A stretch of DNA of 64,000 nucleotides from G020350405 sp964513655 (GCA_964513655.1 CAZENQ010000007.1:3491-67490); one strand, 5' to 3'. Counted from the first letter of the stretch, positions 17,684 through 27,026 are shown. A program made the numbers and translations. Notes: generated by a model not told the origin, from the sequence alone.

Positions 17684-18169
17684 GTGCAGAAACGAGTGGG
17701 TAAAATATGTTTACTGGTAGTATCGTGCCTGTGTGCCGGCGCGCTATTGACAGTTCTTCTGACTTCGCGAGGTATTCAGAGCGCCGAGGCGGCGGTCCTC
17801 ACAACAAACAAGGCAGAGATATTATTTGACGGAGAGAAGATAGAGGGTCTGAAGGACTTTTCGTACAATGCATCCTGGAGCCGCCGACCCAGCGACGACG
17901 AGGTTGGAGTGATGAATATAAAGGGCAGCATCAGCGTGCATCCAAACAGTCAGTTGCTAAACGACCATATGGATGCCAACAGCTCCTTTGAAATCATCCT
18001 TTCCATAACGCAGCAGTCGCATCCTCGGGGGCAGGAAATCAATCAGTTCGTCCTTGAAGGGTGCCGTATGGATAACAGAAACTTCCATTTGGACGCGGAA
18101 GGCTACGCCGTTACCACGTACGCATTCACGGCCCAGCAGATACAGTCGCGAACATGGCAGCTACAGTGA
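17684..18169 (+). CDS. Membrane-anchored or exported protein with tail-tube-like pattern
   Basis: 161 residues from GTG 17684 with a perfect AAAGGAGG eight bases upstream. Residues ~7-35 are a signal peptide or signal anchor. The mature part shows the strand order seen in contractile-phage tail-tube proteins: AEILFDGEKIEGLKDFSY, then MNIKGSISVHPNSQLL, FEIILSI, FVLEGCRMD and YAVTTYAFTAQQI. That family forms rings and is normally without a signal peptide, so this would be an exported variant. The resemblance is by eye and could be chance beta-sandwich similarity. No other phage-like genes are near. Confidence 0.65.
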   Translation: MQKRVGKICLLVVSCLCAGALLTVLLTSRGIQSAEAAVLTTNKAEILFDGEKIEGLKDFSYNASWSRRPSDDEVGVMNIKGSISVHPNSQLLNDHMDANSSFEIILSITQQSHPRGQEINQFVLEGCRMDNRNFHLDAEGYAVTTYAFTAQQIQSRTWQLQ

Positions 18170-18335
18170 GGCACGTCAACGGCCCAAAGGATTCAAACAA
18201 CGAGTTACTCAACCACCACCTGGACAACAATACTTCTTAACACCCCGGGAAAGTGTTTGTTCATTGGAAAACCAGATTAAATCATAGCACAAGGGCTTAA
18301 GAATGTGAGACAACAAAACAGAAACCAGATATATG

Positions 18336-19214
18336 TCACCGAGCTGAAAAATTCTGTAATACAATACCCCCCACAATGAAAAGCACCCCTATTATTGTTG
18401 AGACAAGAATCTTCTCACCCACCACAAAATAAATCACCACAAGGGAAAGAAACGGAACCAAATAGATTAAGTTGGCAACATGCGCGGTGGTGCTCGACAG
18501 CTTTAACGCTCTTAGCCAGACCAAGAAAGTTATCCCCATCTCAAACAAGCCGACGTAGACTGCGCCGAGCATGCCGTAAAGGTTCGTAAGCTCCACTTCT
18601 GCAAAAAGCAGCATCGCAAAAAATGTGAATACAGACCCAAACGCAAAATTAAGAAATAATTTCACAACCTCATCGCGTCTGTCTTTTATGTTGTAAATCC
18701 AGAAGACCGCCCATATTACCGAGCTGCCCACTGCTAATATTACGCCCGTGGGACTGGTAAACCTAAATCCGAAAATATCCCCCCGAGTGGAAATTACAAA
18801 GACTCCGAAAAAGCTGATAATTACCGCAAGAATGCTCATTGGCTTAATCTTCTGTTTTAGCAAAGGTATTGAGAGCAAAACGAGCATTACCGGCCAAATA
18901 AAATTTAGCGGCTGGGCCTGCTGTGCGGGCAGCAGCGAATATGCCTTAAACAAAACAACGTAATAAAGGAAAGGATTAAGAAAGCCCAAAAGGGCCGAAT
19001 GCAAATAATCTCTCTTGGCCAGCGTCTTGAGCAAGCTCACCTTCTTTTGAAATAACAAACAGCAAAAAAGAACAACTGTTGATACAATGGCCGAATAAAA
19101 CAAAAGGGGCAGAACATCCAAATAACGCAGTGAAATCTTGAAAGCGGAGGCAACGGTAGACCACAGTAAAACTGTAGCCAGAGCATAAAGATAAGCCTCT
19201 TTTTGTTTTGTCAT
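18336..19214 (-). CDS. EamA/DMT-family permease
   Basis: 292 residues with ten hydrophobic helices in two similar halves, as in drug/metabolite exporters (EamA). The half starts are seen as LYALATVLLWSTVASAFK near residue 10 and VGSSVIWAVFWIYNIKDR near 160. The substrate is unknown; relatives export amino acids, nucleosides or other metabolites. No partner gene is adjacent. Confidence 0.9.
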   Translation of the reverse strand: MTKQKEAYLYALATVLLWSTVASAFKISLRYLDVLPLLFYSAIVSTVVLFCCLLFQKKVSLLKTLAKRDYLHSALLGFLNPFLYYVVLFKAYSLLPAQQAQPLNFIWPVMLVLLSIPLLKQKIKPMSILAVIISFFGVFVISTRGDIFGFRFTSPTGVILAVGSSVIWAVFWIYNIKDRRDEVVKLFLNFAFGSVFTFFAMLLFAEVELTNLYGMLGAVYVGLFEMGITFLVWLRALKLSSTTAHVANLIYLVPFLSLVVIYFVVGEKILVSTIIGVLFIVGGIVLQNFSAR

Positions 19215-19471
19215 AAATCATCCTGCTAAAATGAACGCGCCCCATATGATACAGAACCTGATTGCAATACGAAACAAGTTTTTATACCGACCGCGACAAA
19301 ATCTCTGGACAGCACAACAAAGATAAGTTAAGAATGAGAGGGCTGGTTTATGAGATTAAAGGCAGGACAATCCGTTCTTGGATGTTCCAGTTAAATAAGC
19401 CCCTCGTACCTTAGGTGTAGCAATATCACAAAGAAAAGACAAAACAAAAAAATTTTGAGGACAATCGCAAT

Positions 19472-20785
19472 ATGGAAAATAAAAACAGTTTCACCCTAAT
19501 GGAAATATTGGCACTAATTTTGATTGTTGTCATTGCGACAACAGCTGGATGCAACGGTTTACCGCAGCCTGTGGAATCAGCAAAATACCCCCTTACCCCC
19601 CAAGAGAAAACGATGCTTTGGAACGGTCGTGATTTTACCGGCTGGAAGCTGTTTGTCGAGGACAAAAGCGTAGATGCGGCGGCAGTTTGGTCTGCCAAGA
19701 ACGGTGTTATCCACTGTACAGGAAAGCCCTTTGGCTACATGCGGACGCTGGCTGATTATACAAACTATAAGCTGCACGTTGAATGGCGATGGGTTGAAGG
19801 ACCCAGCAACAGCGGAATATTTATGCACATGTGTGAACCCGACAAGCTCTGGCCCGACAGCATCGAATGCCAGTTGATGTCCGGCAGGGCGGGAGACTTC
19901 CATGCGATCGGAAATACAGACTTTAAGGAGCGTGTGGACAAATCGTCGATTCGCGTTCCGAAGAAAGCCCAAGGCAGTGAAAAACCGATAGGCCAGTGGA
20001 ACACGGCGGATATCTTCTGCTGCGAGAACACTATCCGTATCTTCATCAACGGTGTATTGCAAAACGAAGCAAGTGGAACAACGGTCAGCTCGGGAAAAAT
20101 ATGCCTGCAGAGCGAAGGTGGACCAATCGAGTTTCGCAATGTTTACATTGAGCCGCCTAAAAAATCAGTCTGCCAAACAAAGATCACGCCGCAGACCGCA
20201 ACATGTCCAGATAGCACCAACGGATTTGTCCCCATTTTCGACGGCAAGACCTTCGCAGGCTGGGAGGGAAACCTTGATGTTTTTAGAATCCAGGACGGTG
20301 CTATCATCGGCGGCTCGCTTGGCAGGAAAGTTGCGCGTAACGAGTTCCTATGTACGACGAAAGAATACAGCGACTTCGAGCTTCGCCTGCAGGTCAAGCT
20401 GTTGGGCAAAGATGCCAACGCAGGGATACAGATACGCAGCCGGCGTATCCCGGACCACCACGAGATGATTGGCTACCAGGCGGACATGGGCCAGCATTAC
20501 TGGGGTTGTCTGTACGACGAGTCTCGCCGCCGAAGAGTACTTGCCCACGCAAACCGCGAAGAATTAGACAAAGTGTTCAGACTTGCCGATTGGAACGATT
20601 ATGTCATCCGGTGTAGCGGCAAGCGAGTCCAGCTTTGGATGAACGGCTACCAGACTGTTGACTACACAGAACCGGACGACACTATCGAGCAAAGGGGAAT
20701 TATTGGCCTGCAAATCCACGGCGGACCGCCCAGCGAGGCTTGGTATAAAAATATTCGCATAAAAGAATTTAGCGAGACGAAGTAG
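19472..20785 (+). CDS. Lipoprotein with two DUF1080 (3-keto-disaccharide hydrolase) domains and a pilin-like leader
   Basis: 437 residues. Two concanavalin-like DUF1080 domains lie at ~45-230 (LWNGRDFTGWKLF) and ~255-435 (FDGKTFAGWEGNL). This family, abundant in planctomycetes, is linked to 3-keto-disaccharide hydrolysis or sugar binding. The first 30 residues are unusual: NSFTLMEILALILIVV matches a type IV pseudopilin site, with Phe+1 and Glu+5, and is followed by TTAGC, a lipobox. Lipid anchoring seems more likely than pilin assembly. The gene stands alone, with GAGGA upstream of ATG. Confidence 0.88.
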   Translation: MENKNSFTLMEILALILIVVIATTAGCNGLPQPVESAKYPLTPQEKTMLWNGRDFTGWKLFVEDKSVDAAAVWSAKNGVIHCTGKPFGYMRTLADYTNYKLHVEWRWVEGPSNSGIFMHMCEPDKLWPDSIECQLMSGRAGDFHAIGNTDFKERVDKSSIRVPKKAQGSEKPIGQWNTADIFCCENTIRIFINGVLQNEASGTTVSSGKICLQSEGGPIEFRNVYIEPPKKSVCQTKITPQTATCPDSTNGFVPIFDGKTFAGWEGNLDVFRIQDGAIIGGSLGRKVARNEFLCTTKEYSDFELRLQVKLLGKDANAGIQIRSRRIPDHHEMIGYQADMGQHYWGCLYDESRRRRVLAHANREELDKVFRLADWNDYVIRCSGKRVQLWMNGYQTVDYTEPDDTIEQRGIIGLQIHGGPPSEAWYKNIRIKEFSETK

Positions 20786-21174
20786 AACAAAGATAAAAAG
20801 CCACACCTAATATCCACCGAAACACAGAACAGACCTCTCCGAACTGCATAACAAATTTAAAACTCCTCCGGCAAAGAACGCAGACCTCCCTCACTCGGAA
20901 TCAGAACAAGGACGCTGCCCACAGTTCATTGCTTGAGTACGGAAGTACGACGAATAATAAGTCCGAAAACCCCGATAAACAAAAGGGCAACTACTTCACT
21001 CAATATGCTACCCGGCAAGGTCCCCAACCACATCGAAACTAATAATCGATTATTTATAGGGCTACCGCTCAATCAGTCTTCCAACATTTTTCTGCGCCTA
21101 AAGCCAGCCTTTTGATAAGCCGAACTTAAAATTCGGGAACCATCATAAATTTAATTACTAAAAACAAAGGCCTC
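20786..21174. other. Intergenic region without visible features
   Basis: 389 bases between the DUF1080 gene and the GAF gene. I find no credible frame, hairpin terminator or strong promoter. Short AT-rich patches near 21040-21060 and 21140-21160 might hold the promoter of the next gene. Confidence 0.4.
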
Positions 21175-21795
21175 ATGGACCACAAACAACGACACAGAAG
21201 ATTGCGCCTGCTTACAAAAAAGCTCGACAAAGAGCGCAAAAAGCAGGCCAAAAAGATAGATATACTTTGCAATGACCTGATTGCGGCCCAGAAGGAATTC
21301 ATCAAGAAACTAAACACCATCAGTTTCACGGCGGATTTCTATGAGACAATCATCGGGACCACCGATATAAGGAGCCTAATCTTTACGGCGGGCAAACTCA
21401 TCAAAGACCAAATCTCCGATGCGAACATCGTGTTCTTTCTGCGTCAAGCAGAGAGTCTCGAACTACATATGTTCGAAAGCGACCGGCCAATTACAATGGA
21501 AAAGCAGCATCTGGAGAATTGCTTCACTCCCGAAGTCGTGGAAAATATATGTAAGTCAAACAAAATATGCACACTCGAAGATATGTTTGCAATGGGTCTC
21601 GCTGGCAGCCCGGCTGGCCTAAATAAACTCTCAGCAGTTACAGTCCCCCTTGGCCGGCTCGGCCCCTCATTGGGCTTTATACTGATTTACCGCTCATCGA
21701 AAAACAAATTAACCGCCGATGAGCTAAACAACATCTCCGCAATAACAGGCGGGTTATCCCAAGCAATTGCTTCCTGCCAGGTACTTTCTCACTGA
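21175..21795 (+). CDS. GAF-domain protein
   Basis: 206 residues. Residues ~1-45 are a highly basic coiled-coil-like helix (LTKKLDKERKKQAKKID). Residues ~55-200 fit a GAF domain: FYETIIGTTDIRSLIFTAGKLI at its start, VTVPLGRLGPSLGFILIYRS in the core and ADELNNISAITGGLSQAI at the end. No output domain is attached, so it may act as a ligand sensor that binds another protein. No transmembrane segment. It is convergent with the Moco operon. Confidence 0.75.
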   Translation: MDHKQRHRRLRLLTKKLDKERKKQAKKIDILCNDLIAAQKEFIKKLNTISFTADFYETIIGTTDIRSLIFTAGKLIKDQISDANIVFFLRQAESLELHMFESDRPITMEKQHLENCFTPEVVENICKSNKICTLEDMFAMGLAGSPAGLNKLSAVTVPLGRLGPSLGFILIYRSSKNKLTADELNNISAITGGLSQAIASCQVLSH

Positions 21796-21801
21796 CACGA
21801 C

Positions 21802-22347
21802 CTAAGAATGCAATGTCAAGCCTATCCACCTTATCAGTCCCCCGTAAACAGCGGCGCCCGTGATAATAAAAGCAGGATGTATCTTTGTCAGAACAAACAA
21901 TGCAAACGAAGCTACAATAACGAATAAATATTTCAACTGCAAAACGCCGCTTTTGTCTACCAACTGTACCGCTACGGCAATTATCATCGCAAAGACAGCA
22001 TATTGAACCGCCTCCAAGCCGGCTTTTACAAAGGGGACGTCTTTGTACTTTGAGTAAACCAACGAGGCAAGCGCTATAAACAATACCGCCGGCAGCAAAT
22101 TCGCAATGTTGGCTACTACCGCGCCGGGCACTCCGGCAACCTTATAGCCGGTATAGGTCGCGAATTTAATCGATATAGCACCAGGGCAAACTTTAACAAT
22201 ACCAAGAACTTCTAAAAACTCGGGCTTGTCAAGCCAGTGATGGCCTTGTACAACCTCCCTCTCAATCAGAGGCAAAAAGGAGTATGCACCACCAAACGCG
22301 AACAAACCGATCCTTAAAAACGCAATGAAAAGTTCAAGCAAAACCAT
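21802..22347 (-). CDS. CHR-family (chromate-type) transporter, short single-domain form
   Basis: 181 residues from ATG 22347 (MVLLELFIAFLRIGLFAFGG), which has GGGAG at seven bases. One CHR domain with about six helices; hallmark pieces are FAFGGAYSFLPLIEREVV and a PG motif (VCPGAISIKFATYTGY). Short CHR proteins often work as pairs, but only one copy is present. It is the last gene of the Moco operon, 16 bases after moaB, suggesting transport of an oxyanion tied to cofactor use; the substrate is inference. Confidence 0.8.
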   Translation of the reverse strand: MVLLELFIAFLRIGLFAFGGAYSFLPLIEREVVQGHHWLDKPEFLEVLGIVKVCPGAISIKFATYTGYKVAGVPGAVVANIANLLPAVLFIALASLVYSKYKDVPFVKAGLEAVQYAVFAMIIAVAVQLVDKSGVLQLKYLFVIVASFALFVLTKIHPAFIITGAAVYGGLIRWIGLTLHS

Positions 22348-22363
22348 TCTATAACTCCCGTTA

Positions 22364-22840
22364 TCAATGCCCGCCGCCAAGCATCATATCCACAGCATGC
22401 GGCAGGACGTCCAAAATTATCTCCAACGATCCTTTCGCGCCTTTCGAACTGCCCGGCAAATTGATAATGAGCGTTTTGTTGCGAATACCTGCCATACCTC
22501 GCGAAAGAACAGCATGTTTAGTTTTCTTAAGACCTTCAGCCCTCATCATTTCGCTCAGGCCCGGAACCATTCTCTCACATACCGAACTGGTAGCCTCCGG
22601 CGTAATATCACGAGGCCCAAGTCCCGTCCCGCCAGTGGTTAGAACAATGTCAACTGTGGCCTTATCAGAAAGAGACCTTAGCTCATTGGCGATTGCCTTT
22701 TGATCGTCCGCTACGACTCTCCTCTCGCATATCTCAAATCCGGCTGCGGTCAACATGTCTTCGATAGTTTGGCCGCTTACATCCTCTCTCTTGCCCGCCG
22801 CACAACTGTCGCTGACCGTCAATATAGCTGCCTTAATCAT
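22364..22840 (-). CDS. moaB: Molybdopterin adenylyltransferase-type protein (MoaB/MogA)
   Basis: 158 residues, the normal length for MoaB. It adenylates molybdopterin before metal insertion. Signature pieces are ILTVSDSCAAGKREDVSG at the start, TTGGTGLGPRDITPEAT in the middle and INLPGSSKGA near the end. ATG 22840 has GAGGTGG upstream and overlaps the MOSC gene end by eight bases, so translation is coupled. Confidence 0.93.
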   Translation of the reverse strand: MIKAAILTVSDSCAAGKREDVSGQTIEDMLTAAGFEICERRVVADDQKAIANELRSLSDKATVDIVLTTGGTGLGPRDITPEATSSVCERMVPGLSEMMRAEGLKKTKHAVLSRGMAGIRNKTLIINLPGSSKGAKGSLEIILDVLPHAVDMMLGGGH

Positions 22841-23288
22841 TATCAGTAACCACCTCTATAACGTCCCCGACCTTTACCGAACCGTCCTTGGTTACTCTTG
22901 CAAAGACACCTTCCCGCGGCATAATGCAATCACCAACCTGCTCAAAAATCTCACACCGGCTGTGACATTCTTTGCCGAACTGTGAAATCTGCAACTCCGC
23001 ACCTTTACCAAGTCTAAGCTTACTGCCGACCGATAACTTTAACAGGTCAATACCTTCCGTCGTGATATTCTCAGCAAAATCACCAGGCGAGACCTTCGCT
23101 CCCTTTGCAAGCATCTGGTCTATGGATTCGCTGGCCAGCAAACTCACCTGTCTCTCCCAATTACCCGCGTGAGCATCTCCGACAATGCCAAAGTCAGTTC
23201 GCAGTTGGGCCTCGGGTACATTGACTTTCCGCGTACCCTTTTCTTTGGAAACGGATATCGCTTTAATCCTGCCTCTTATAGTCGCCAC
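22833..23288 (-). CDS. MOSC-domain protein
   Basis: About 151 residues from GTG 23288 (VATIRGRIKAISVS), with GGTGG just upstream; a TTG seven codons earlier is the alternative. The MOSC fold signature is present: GDAHAGNWERQVSLL, PGDFAENITTEGIDL, then KECHSRCEIF and the Cys and Ile that follow it. MOSC domains carry sulfur for the molybdenum cofactor or use it in reductases. The start overlaps the end of moaC, as in a tight operon. Confidence 0.9.
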   Translation of the reverse strand: MATIRGRIKAISVSKEKGTRKVNVPEAQLRTDFGIVGDAHAGNWERQVSLLASESIDQMLAKGAKVSPGDFAENITTEGIDLLKLSVGSKLRLGKGAELQISQFGKECHSRCEIFEQVGDCIMPREGVFARVTKDGSVKVGDVIEVVTDND

Positions 23289-23715
23289 TTTTTCCACCGG
23301 TTTTCTCAATCAGCCCTACCTGGGTTATAGTCATTGCCCTCGTTGTATATTTTAGCATATCATAAATTGTAAGACAGGCCGTAGTCACCCCGCAAAGGGC
23401 CTCCATCTCTACACCGGTCTTGCCTGAGGACCTGACCGTTACCTCTACATGGACCGATTTATCCTGCTCATTAAGGGTAAAATCAACATTGACGGCCTCA
23501 ATCAAAATCGGATGGCACATCGGAATCATCGCCGGTGTTGATTTTACCGCCTGTATAGCAGCCACTTTTGCCGTCGCAAGCACATCGCCCTTGATACAGC
23601 TGCCCTGCTTGACAACTTCAAAGGCTTCAGCACCAAGAACAATACACCCGGATGCCCTTGCGGTCCTGACTGTGACATCCTTGCCGCTTACATCTATCAT
23701 GCCACCATCTGCCAA
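23263..23715 (-). CDS. moaC: Cyclic pyranopterin monophosphate synthase accessory protein
   Basis: 150 residues starting at TTG 23715 with GGAGG nine bases upstream. MoaC turns the MoaA product into cyclic pyranopterin monophosphate. Conserved pieces are MIDVSGKDVTVRTARASG at the start, TPAMIPMCHPILIEAV in the middle, and GVEMEALCGVTTACLTIYDM with catalytic residues. It follows moaA by five bases. Confidence 0.97.
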   Translation of the reverse strand: MADGGMIDVSGKDVTVRTARASGCIVLGAEAFEVVKQGSCIKGDVLATAKVAAIQAVKSTPAMIPMCHPILIEAVNVDFTLNEQDKSVHVEVTVRSSGKTGVEMEALCGVTTACLTIYDMLKYTTRAMTITQVGLIEKTGGKSGDYKRQD

Positions 23716-23720
23716 AGTTG

Positions 23721-24674
23721 TTAACCTCCGACATTGCGCATAGAGAATTCCTCTGTAAAGGAATTTAATTTTGTGTACCCGCGTTTTTCCGCGATTATCT
23801 TTTTCAGCAATGCCAGTATCTGCCCATCGTCGGCACCGCTTCTGATAAGTTCCTTCAAGTCATAGCTGTGCACGGCATACAGACACGGCCTGACCTTACC
23901 ATCACTCGTCAGCCGCAGCCGATTGCACGACCGACAAAATACCTTCGTTCTGCCGCTTATAAAACCAACGCTCCCTGCCGCATCCTTTATCTTGAAATAT
24001 ACCGCAGGCCCGTTGCTACTAGGTACGACCGCAGCAGCCAGCCGACCAAATCTATCCTCAATACTTTTGCGCACTTGGCTGTTTGGCACAAAGGAGCTCT
24101 CCGGTGGCGTATCTTTGTTTGTCGGGCAGTACTCTATAAACCTGATCCCTACCGGCATCTCCACACTCAATTTCGCCAACGCAAAAATATCTGATTCATT
24201 TATCCCCTTTAAGATAATCGTGTTAATCCTGACCGGTACCAAACCCACTTCTATCGCCTTGCGAATACCGGCCATTACGTTCCCCAGGACATCAAATCCG
24301 GTAATTCGTTTATAGCTATCTCTCTGTACCGAATCCAAGCTCACGTTGACTCGCATCAGGCCGGCAGCCTTCAGCTGTTCAGCCATCTGCTCAAGCAAAA
24401 CACCGTTGGTTGTAAGTGCCAAATCTTCAATGTTGGAAACTACAGCCAGTTCCCTTACAAGCTCTATTACATTCCTCCTTATCAGCGGTTCGCCGCCCGT
24501 AAGCCGAACTTTACTTATGCCGCATTCTGCAAACAGTCTTACAATACGCTGGATTTCTTCGAACCGCAGTATCTCCCTGCGGTTTATGTACTCGCAATCA
24601 TCTAAGCAATGGCAATAAATGCACCGCAGATTGCACCTGTCGGTGACCGAAACTCTAAGATAGTCAATCTTCAT
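23721..24674 (-). CDS. moaA: GTP 3',8-cyclase (radical SAM)
   Basis: 317 residues. The radical SAM cluster is CNLRCIYC (Cys14, 18, 21). The second cluster of MoaA is near the C terminus (FCRSCNRLRLTSDG then VRPCL). It ends in Gly-Gly as the family does. It makes 3',8-cyclo-GTP, the first step of molybdopterin synthesis, and works with MoaC encoded directly after it. Confidence 0.97.
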   Translation of the reverse strand: MKIDYLRVSVTDRCNLRCIYCHCLDDCEYINRREILRFEEIQRIVRLFAECGISKVRLTGGEPLIRRNVIELVRELAVVSNIEDLALTTNGVLLEQMAEQLKAAGLMRVNVSLDSVQRDSYKRITGFDVLGNVMAGIRKAIEVGLVPVRINTIILKGINESDIFALAKLSVEMPVGIRFIEYCPTNKDTPPESSFVPNSQVRKSIEDRFGRLAAAVVPSSNGPAVYFKIKDAAGSVGFISGRTKVFCRSCNRLRLTSDGKVRPCLYAVHSYDLKELIRSGADDGQILALLKKIIAEKRGYTKLNSFTEEFSMRNVGG

Positions 24675-24711
24675 CGTCGCTCAATAAGTAAAAACTCTTT
24701 CGTTTTTTTTA

Positions 24712-25887
24712 TCAAATCCGCCTGACCGTTACCACTGCTCCCTCTTTTACTTCGCCAATGCCCTTCGCAATACAGACCAAGCCATCCGCACCGCACAACG
24801 CGTTGAAATGCGCCGAGCCGTGATATTCGACAGGCTCAACAGTACATTCATTGGTAATCCTGACCGGGACCCACGATGGCCTTCCCGGCTTTCTTCTCGA
24901 AACGCACCTTGCCAGCTGCGCCTTTATCTCAAGAGGTTTATAGTCATGGCCCATTAGTTTATATAGAAATGGCTTGACCAAAAGCTCGCATATCACAAAA
25001 CCCGAAACAGGATGGCCGGGCACACCAAAACAAAACACGCTCGCAGAGCACCCAAAGACCGCAGGCTTTCCCGGCTTGATTAGAATTTTCTCGAACATAA
25101 GCTCAATGCCGTTTTCTTTCAGAATCCCCGGAACAAAGTCGAAATCGCCAACCGAGACCCCTCCCGAAATAAGGACAACGTCATTTTCCCCTATCGCCGC
25201 CTTAACAGCCGCATCAATGGCCTCTCTCGTGTCCCTGACAATACCGTAATTTTTTGTAATCGCCCCGACGGCATCGACCTGAGCCGCAAGCTGGTAACTG
25301 TTGCTGTCCCTTACCTGCGGCAGGGATGGCCTTTCTGATGGTTCGACCAGCTCGTCGCCCGTGGCCATGATTCCAACCCGCGGCCTGACAGCTACACAGG
25401 CATTCACGCACCCAACCGCAGTCAAAGTTGCAAAGTGCTGAGGCCTGATAACTGTACCTTTCCTGAGGACTACCTGGCCTGCCTTTATGTCTTCAGCTTG
25501 CAAACATATATTGCTCTCGGTCTCCTTGCCGGTAAACCGAACCGTGTTATCAGTCGGATTTTCCGTAAACTCAATCATTACGACACAATCAGCACCTTCC
25601 GGGACCTGGGCACCGGTCATAATCTTGGCGCATTGGTTCGGCCCGATTGTCCTTTTAGGAGACACCCCCGCCGGAATCATCTCGATTACCGTAAGTTCGT
25701 TAGCAAGGTCCTCCCTCCTGCAGGCGTAGCCATCCATCGCCGACTTGTTAAAAGGCGGCATATCGATATCCGACTTGACATCCTCGGCCAAAACTCTACC
25801 TGCCGCGCTGGCGATATCAACACGCTCGGTACCGAGCAGCCGGGCTGAGTCCAAAACAATCTCGAGGGCTTTCTCAAACGGTATCAT
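24712..25887 (-). CDS. moeA: Molybdopterin molybdenumtransferase
   Basis: 391 residues from ATG 25887 (MIPFEKALEIVL); a TTG six codons earlier is possible. MoeA inserts molybdenum or tungsten into adenylated molybdopterin. Signature pieces are MPPFNKSAMDGYACR, IMTGAQVPEGADCVV, ISGGVSVGDFDFVPG and CFGVPGHPVSG. The start lies 14 bases inside the upstream mobBA gene end. Confidence 0.96.
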   Translation of the reverse strand: MIPFEKALEIVLDSARLLGTERVDIASAAGRVLAEDVKSDIDMPPFNKSAMDGYACRREDLANELTVIEMIPAGVSPKRTIGPNQCAKIMTGAQVPEGADCVVMIEFTENPTDNTVRFTGKETESNICLQAEDIKAGQVVLRKGTVIRPQHFATLTAVGCVNACVAVRPRVGIMATGDELVEPSERPSLPQVRDSNSYQLAAQVDAVGAITKNYGIVRDTREAIDAAVKAAIGENDVVLISGGVSVGDFDFVPGILKENGIELMFEKILIKPGKPAVFGCSASVFCFGVPGHPVSGFVICELLVKPFLYKLMGHDYKPLEIKAQLARCVSRRKPGRPSWVPVRITNECTVEPVEYHGSAHFNALCGADGLVCIAKGIGEVKEGAVVTVRRI

Positions 25888-27019
25888 CGTCTCTCTTACC
25901 AACAAATTCCTCGTAATCCCCCGTCGTGTTGAGGTTTTTTATCACCTCGTTGTCCCCCAAGTCAACATATTTAATCTTGCAGCCGCTTAATGCATCCATT
26001 ATACGATAATTCCCTGATAGCAAACCAGCCGCAATACCGGCAACGACACCTTTCTTATACACAGCAAAAAGAGGCTCATACCTAGACGGCCCGCGCCTTG
26101 GCACCACAGCATCAAACTCACGGCCATCCCTTAGCATCGCCCTGACAAGGGCCATATCAACCTCCGGCATGTCGCAGGCTACCACAAAGTTCAATTCGCT
26201 CGCCGACGCCTTTAATGCCGATGCAATACCCCCAAGCGGCCCCCTACCCTCAACTTCATCCGGAATAACCTCCACACCAAGAAAGCTGTACTTGGATTTG
26301 TCGTCCGCACTTATAAGGATTTGGTCAAAGTAGGGACGAATCTGACCTATGATATGTTCTATCATCGGCTGCCCCCCAACTGGCAGCATGCTCTTGTCCT
26401 GTCCCATCCGAACACTGTTACCGCCGGCCACTATTATAGCAGTCGCCTTGAGCTTGCAGGACCATCTGCCGTCGGCAAGCTCAACCTCATCGGTGCCAAT
26501 ATCAAATTCACTTCCATCGAAACGCACAATCCTGTCTGCGTACCGAACAACATCTTTAGCAGAAGCCTTATAGTTTTCCTCGCCGCGGCGCTCAACCATA
26601 AAAAATAGTCCCGGCTCAACAACTCGCCGAAGACTGTTCGTCTCACAGACTGATACCGCACCGACACCTGTAATATCCAAAAGCGCCGCTATACCCTCCT
26701 CAAGATGCGCCTTCAAGGCCCGCAGCCAGAAGACCCGGCCGGCACCCGATGCCAGCATCCTGCACGTGTCCTTATCACCGTTGGCATCGGTTTCCTCGAC
26801 AATCTCATATGCACCCTGAAGCGATGAACAAACACCGCATTCTGATTCACCGCGAGGACAGCCGCTCTCAGCATCCTCTACCGTCGTCACTTTTATCCCA
26901 ATGATGCTGCACCGCGAACTGAACCTCTCGATTAACGAGCACGCAAGTTTGGTCCTTCCAGCGCCCCGGGCCATAGCGCCAACCATCAACATACCTGGAA
27001 CTTGAATCATCTTCGGCAC
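25874..27019 (-). CDS. Fused MobB-like and MobA (molybdenum cofactor guanylyltransferase) protein
   Basis: 381 residues from GTG 27019, or ATG three codons later. Residues ~10-180 form a MobB-like P-loop domain, but the Walker A reads GAMARGAGRTKLA, with Arg where Lys is expected, and it carries CPRGESECGVC, a Cys-rich loop. Residues ~192-375 are MobA, with the nucleotide site AIIVAGGNSVRMGQDKSML. MobA adds GMP to the cofactor; MobB helps. The upstream 62-residue ORF and moeA flank it in the same operon. Confidence 0.9.
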   Translation of the reverse strand: MPKMIQVPGMLMVGAMARGAGRTKLACSLIERFSSRCSIIGIKVTTVEDAESGCPRGESECGVCSSLQGAYEIVEETDANGDKDTCRMLASGAGRVFWLRALKAHLEEGIAALLDITGVGAVSVCETNSLRRVVEPGLFFMVERRGEENYKASAKDVVRYADRIVRFDGSEFDIGTDEVELADGRWSCKLKATAIIVAGGNSVRMGQDKSMLPVGGQPMIEHIIGQIRPYFDQILISADDKSKYSFLGVEVIPDEVEGRGPLGGIASALKASASELNFVVACDMPEVDMALVRAMLRDGREFDAVVPRRGPSRYEPLFAVYKKGVVAGIAAGLLSGNYRIMDALSGCKIKYVDLGDNEVIKNLNTTGDYEEFVGKRDDDTV

Positions 27020-27026
27020 CGAGCGT

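Noticed and set aside
17684..18169. Remnant of an integrated phage
   Set aside because: Only a tail-tube-like pattern in one signal-anchored protein; no sheath, baseplate, integrase or att site, and neighbours are ordinary genes.
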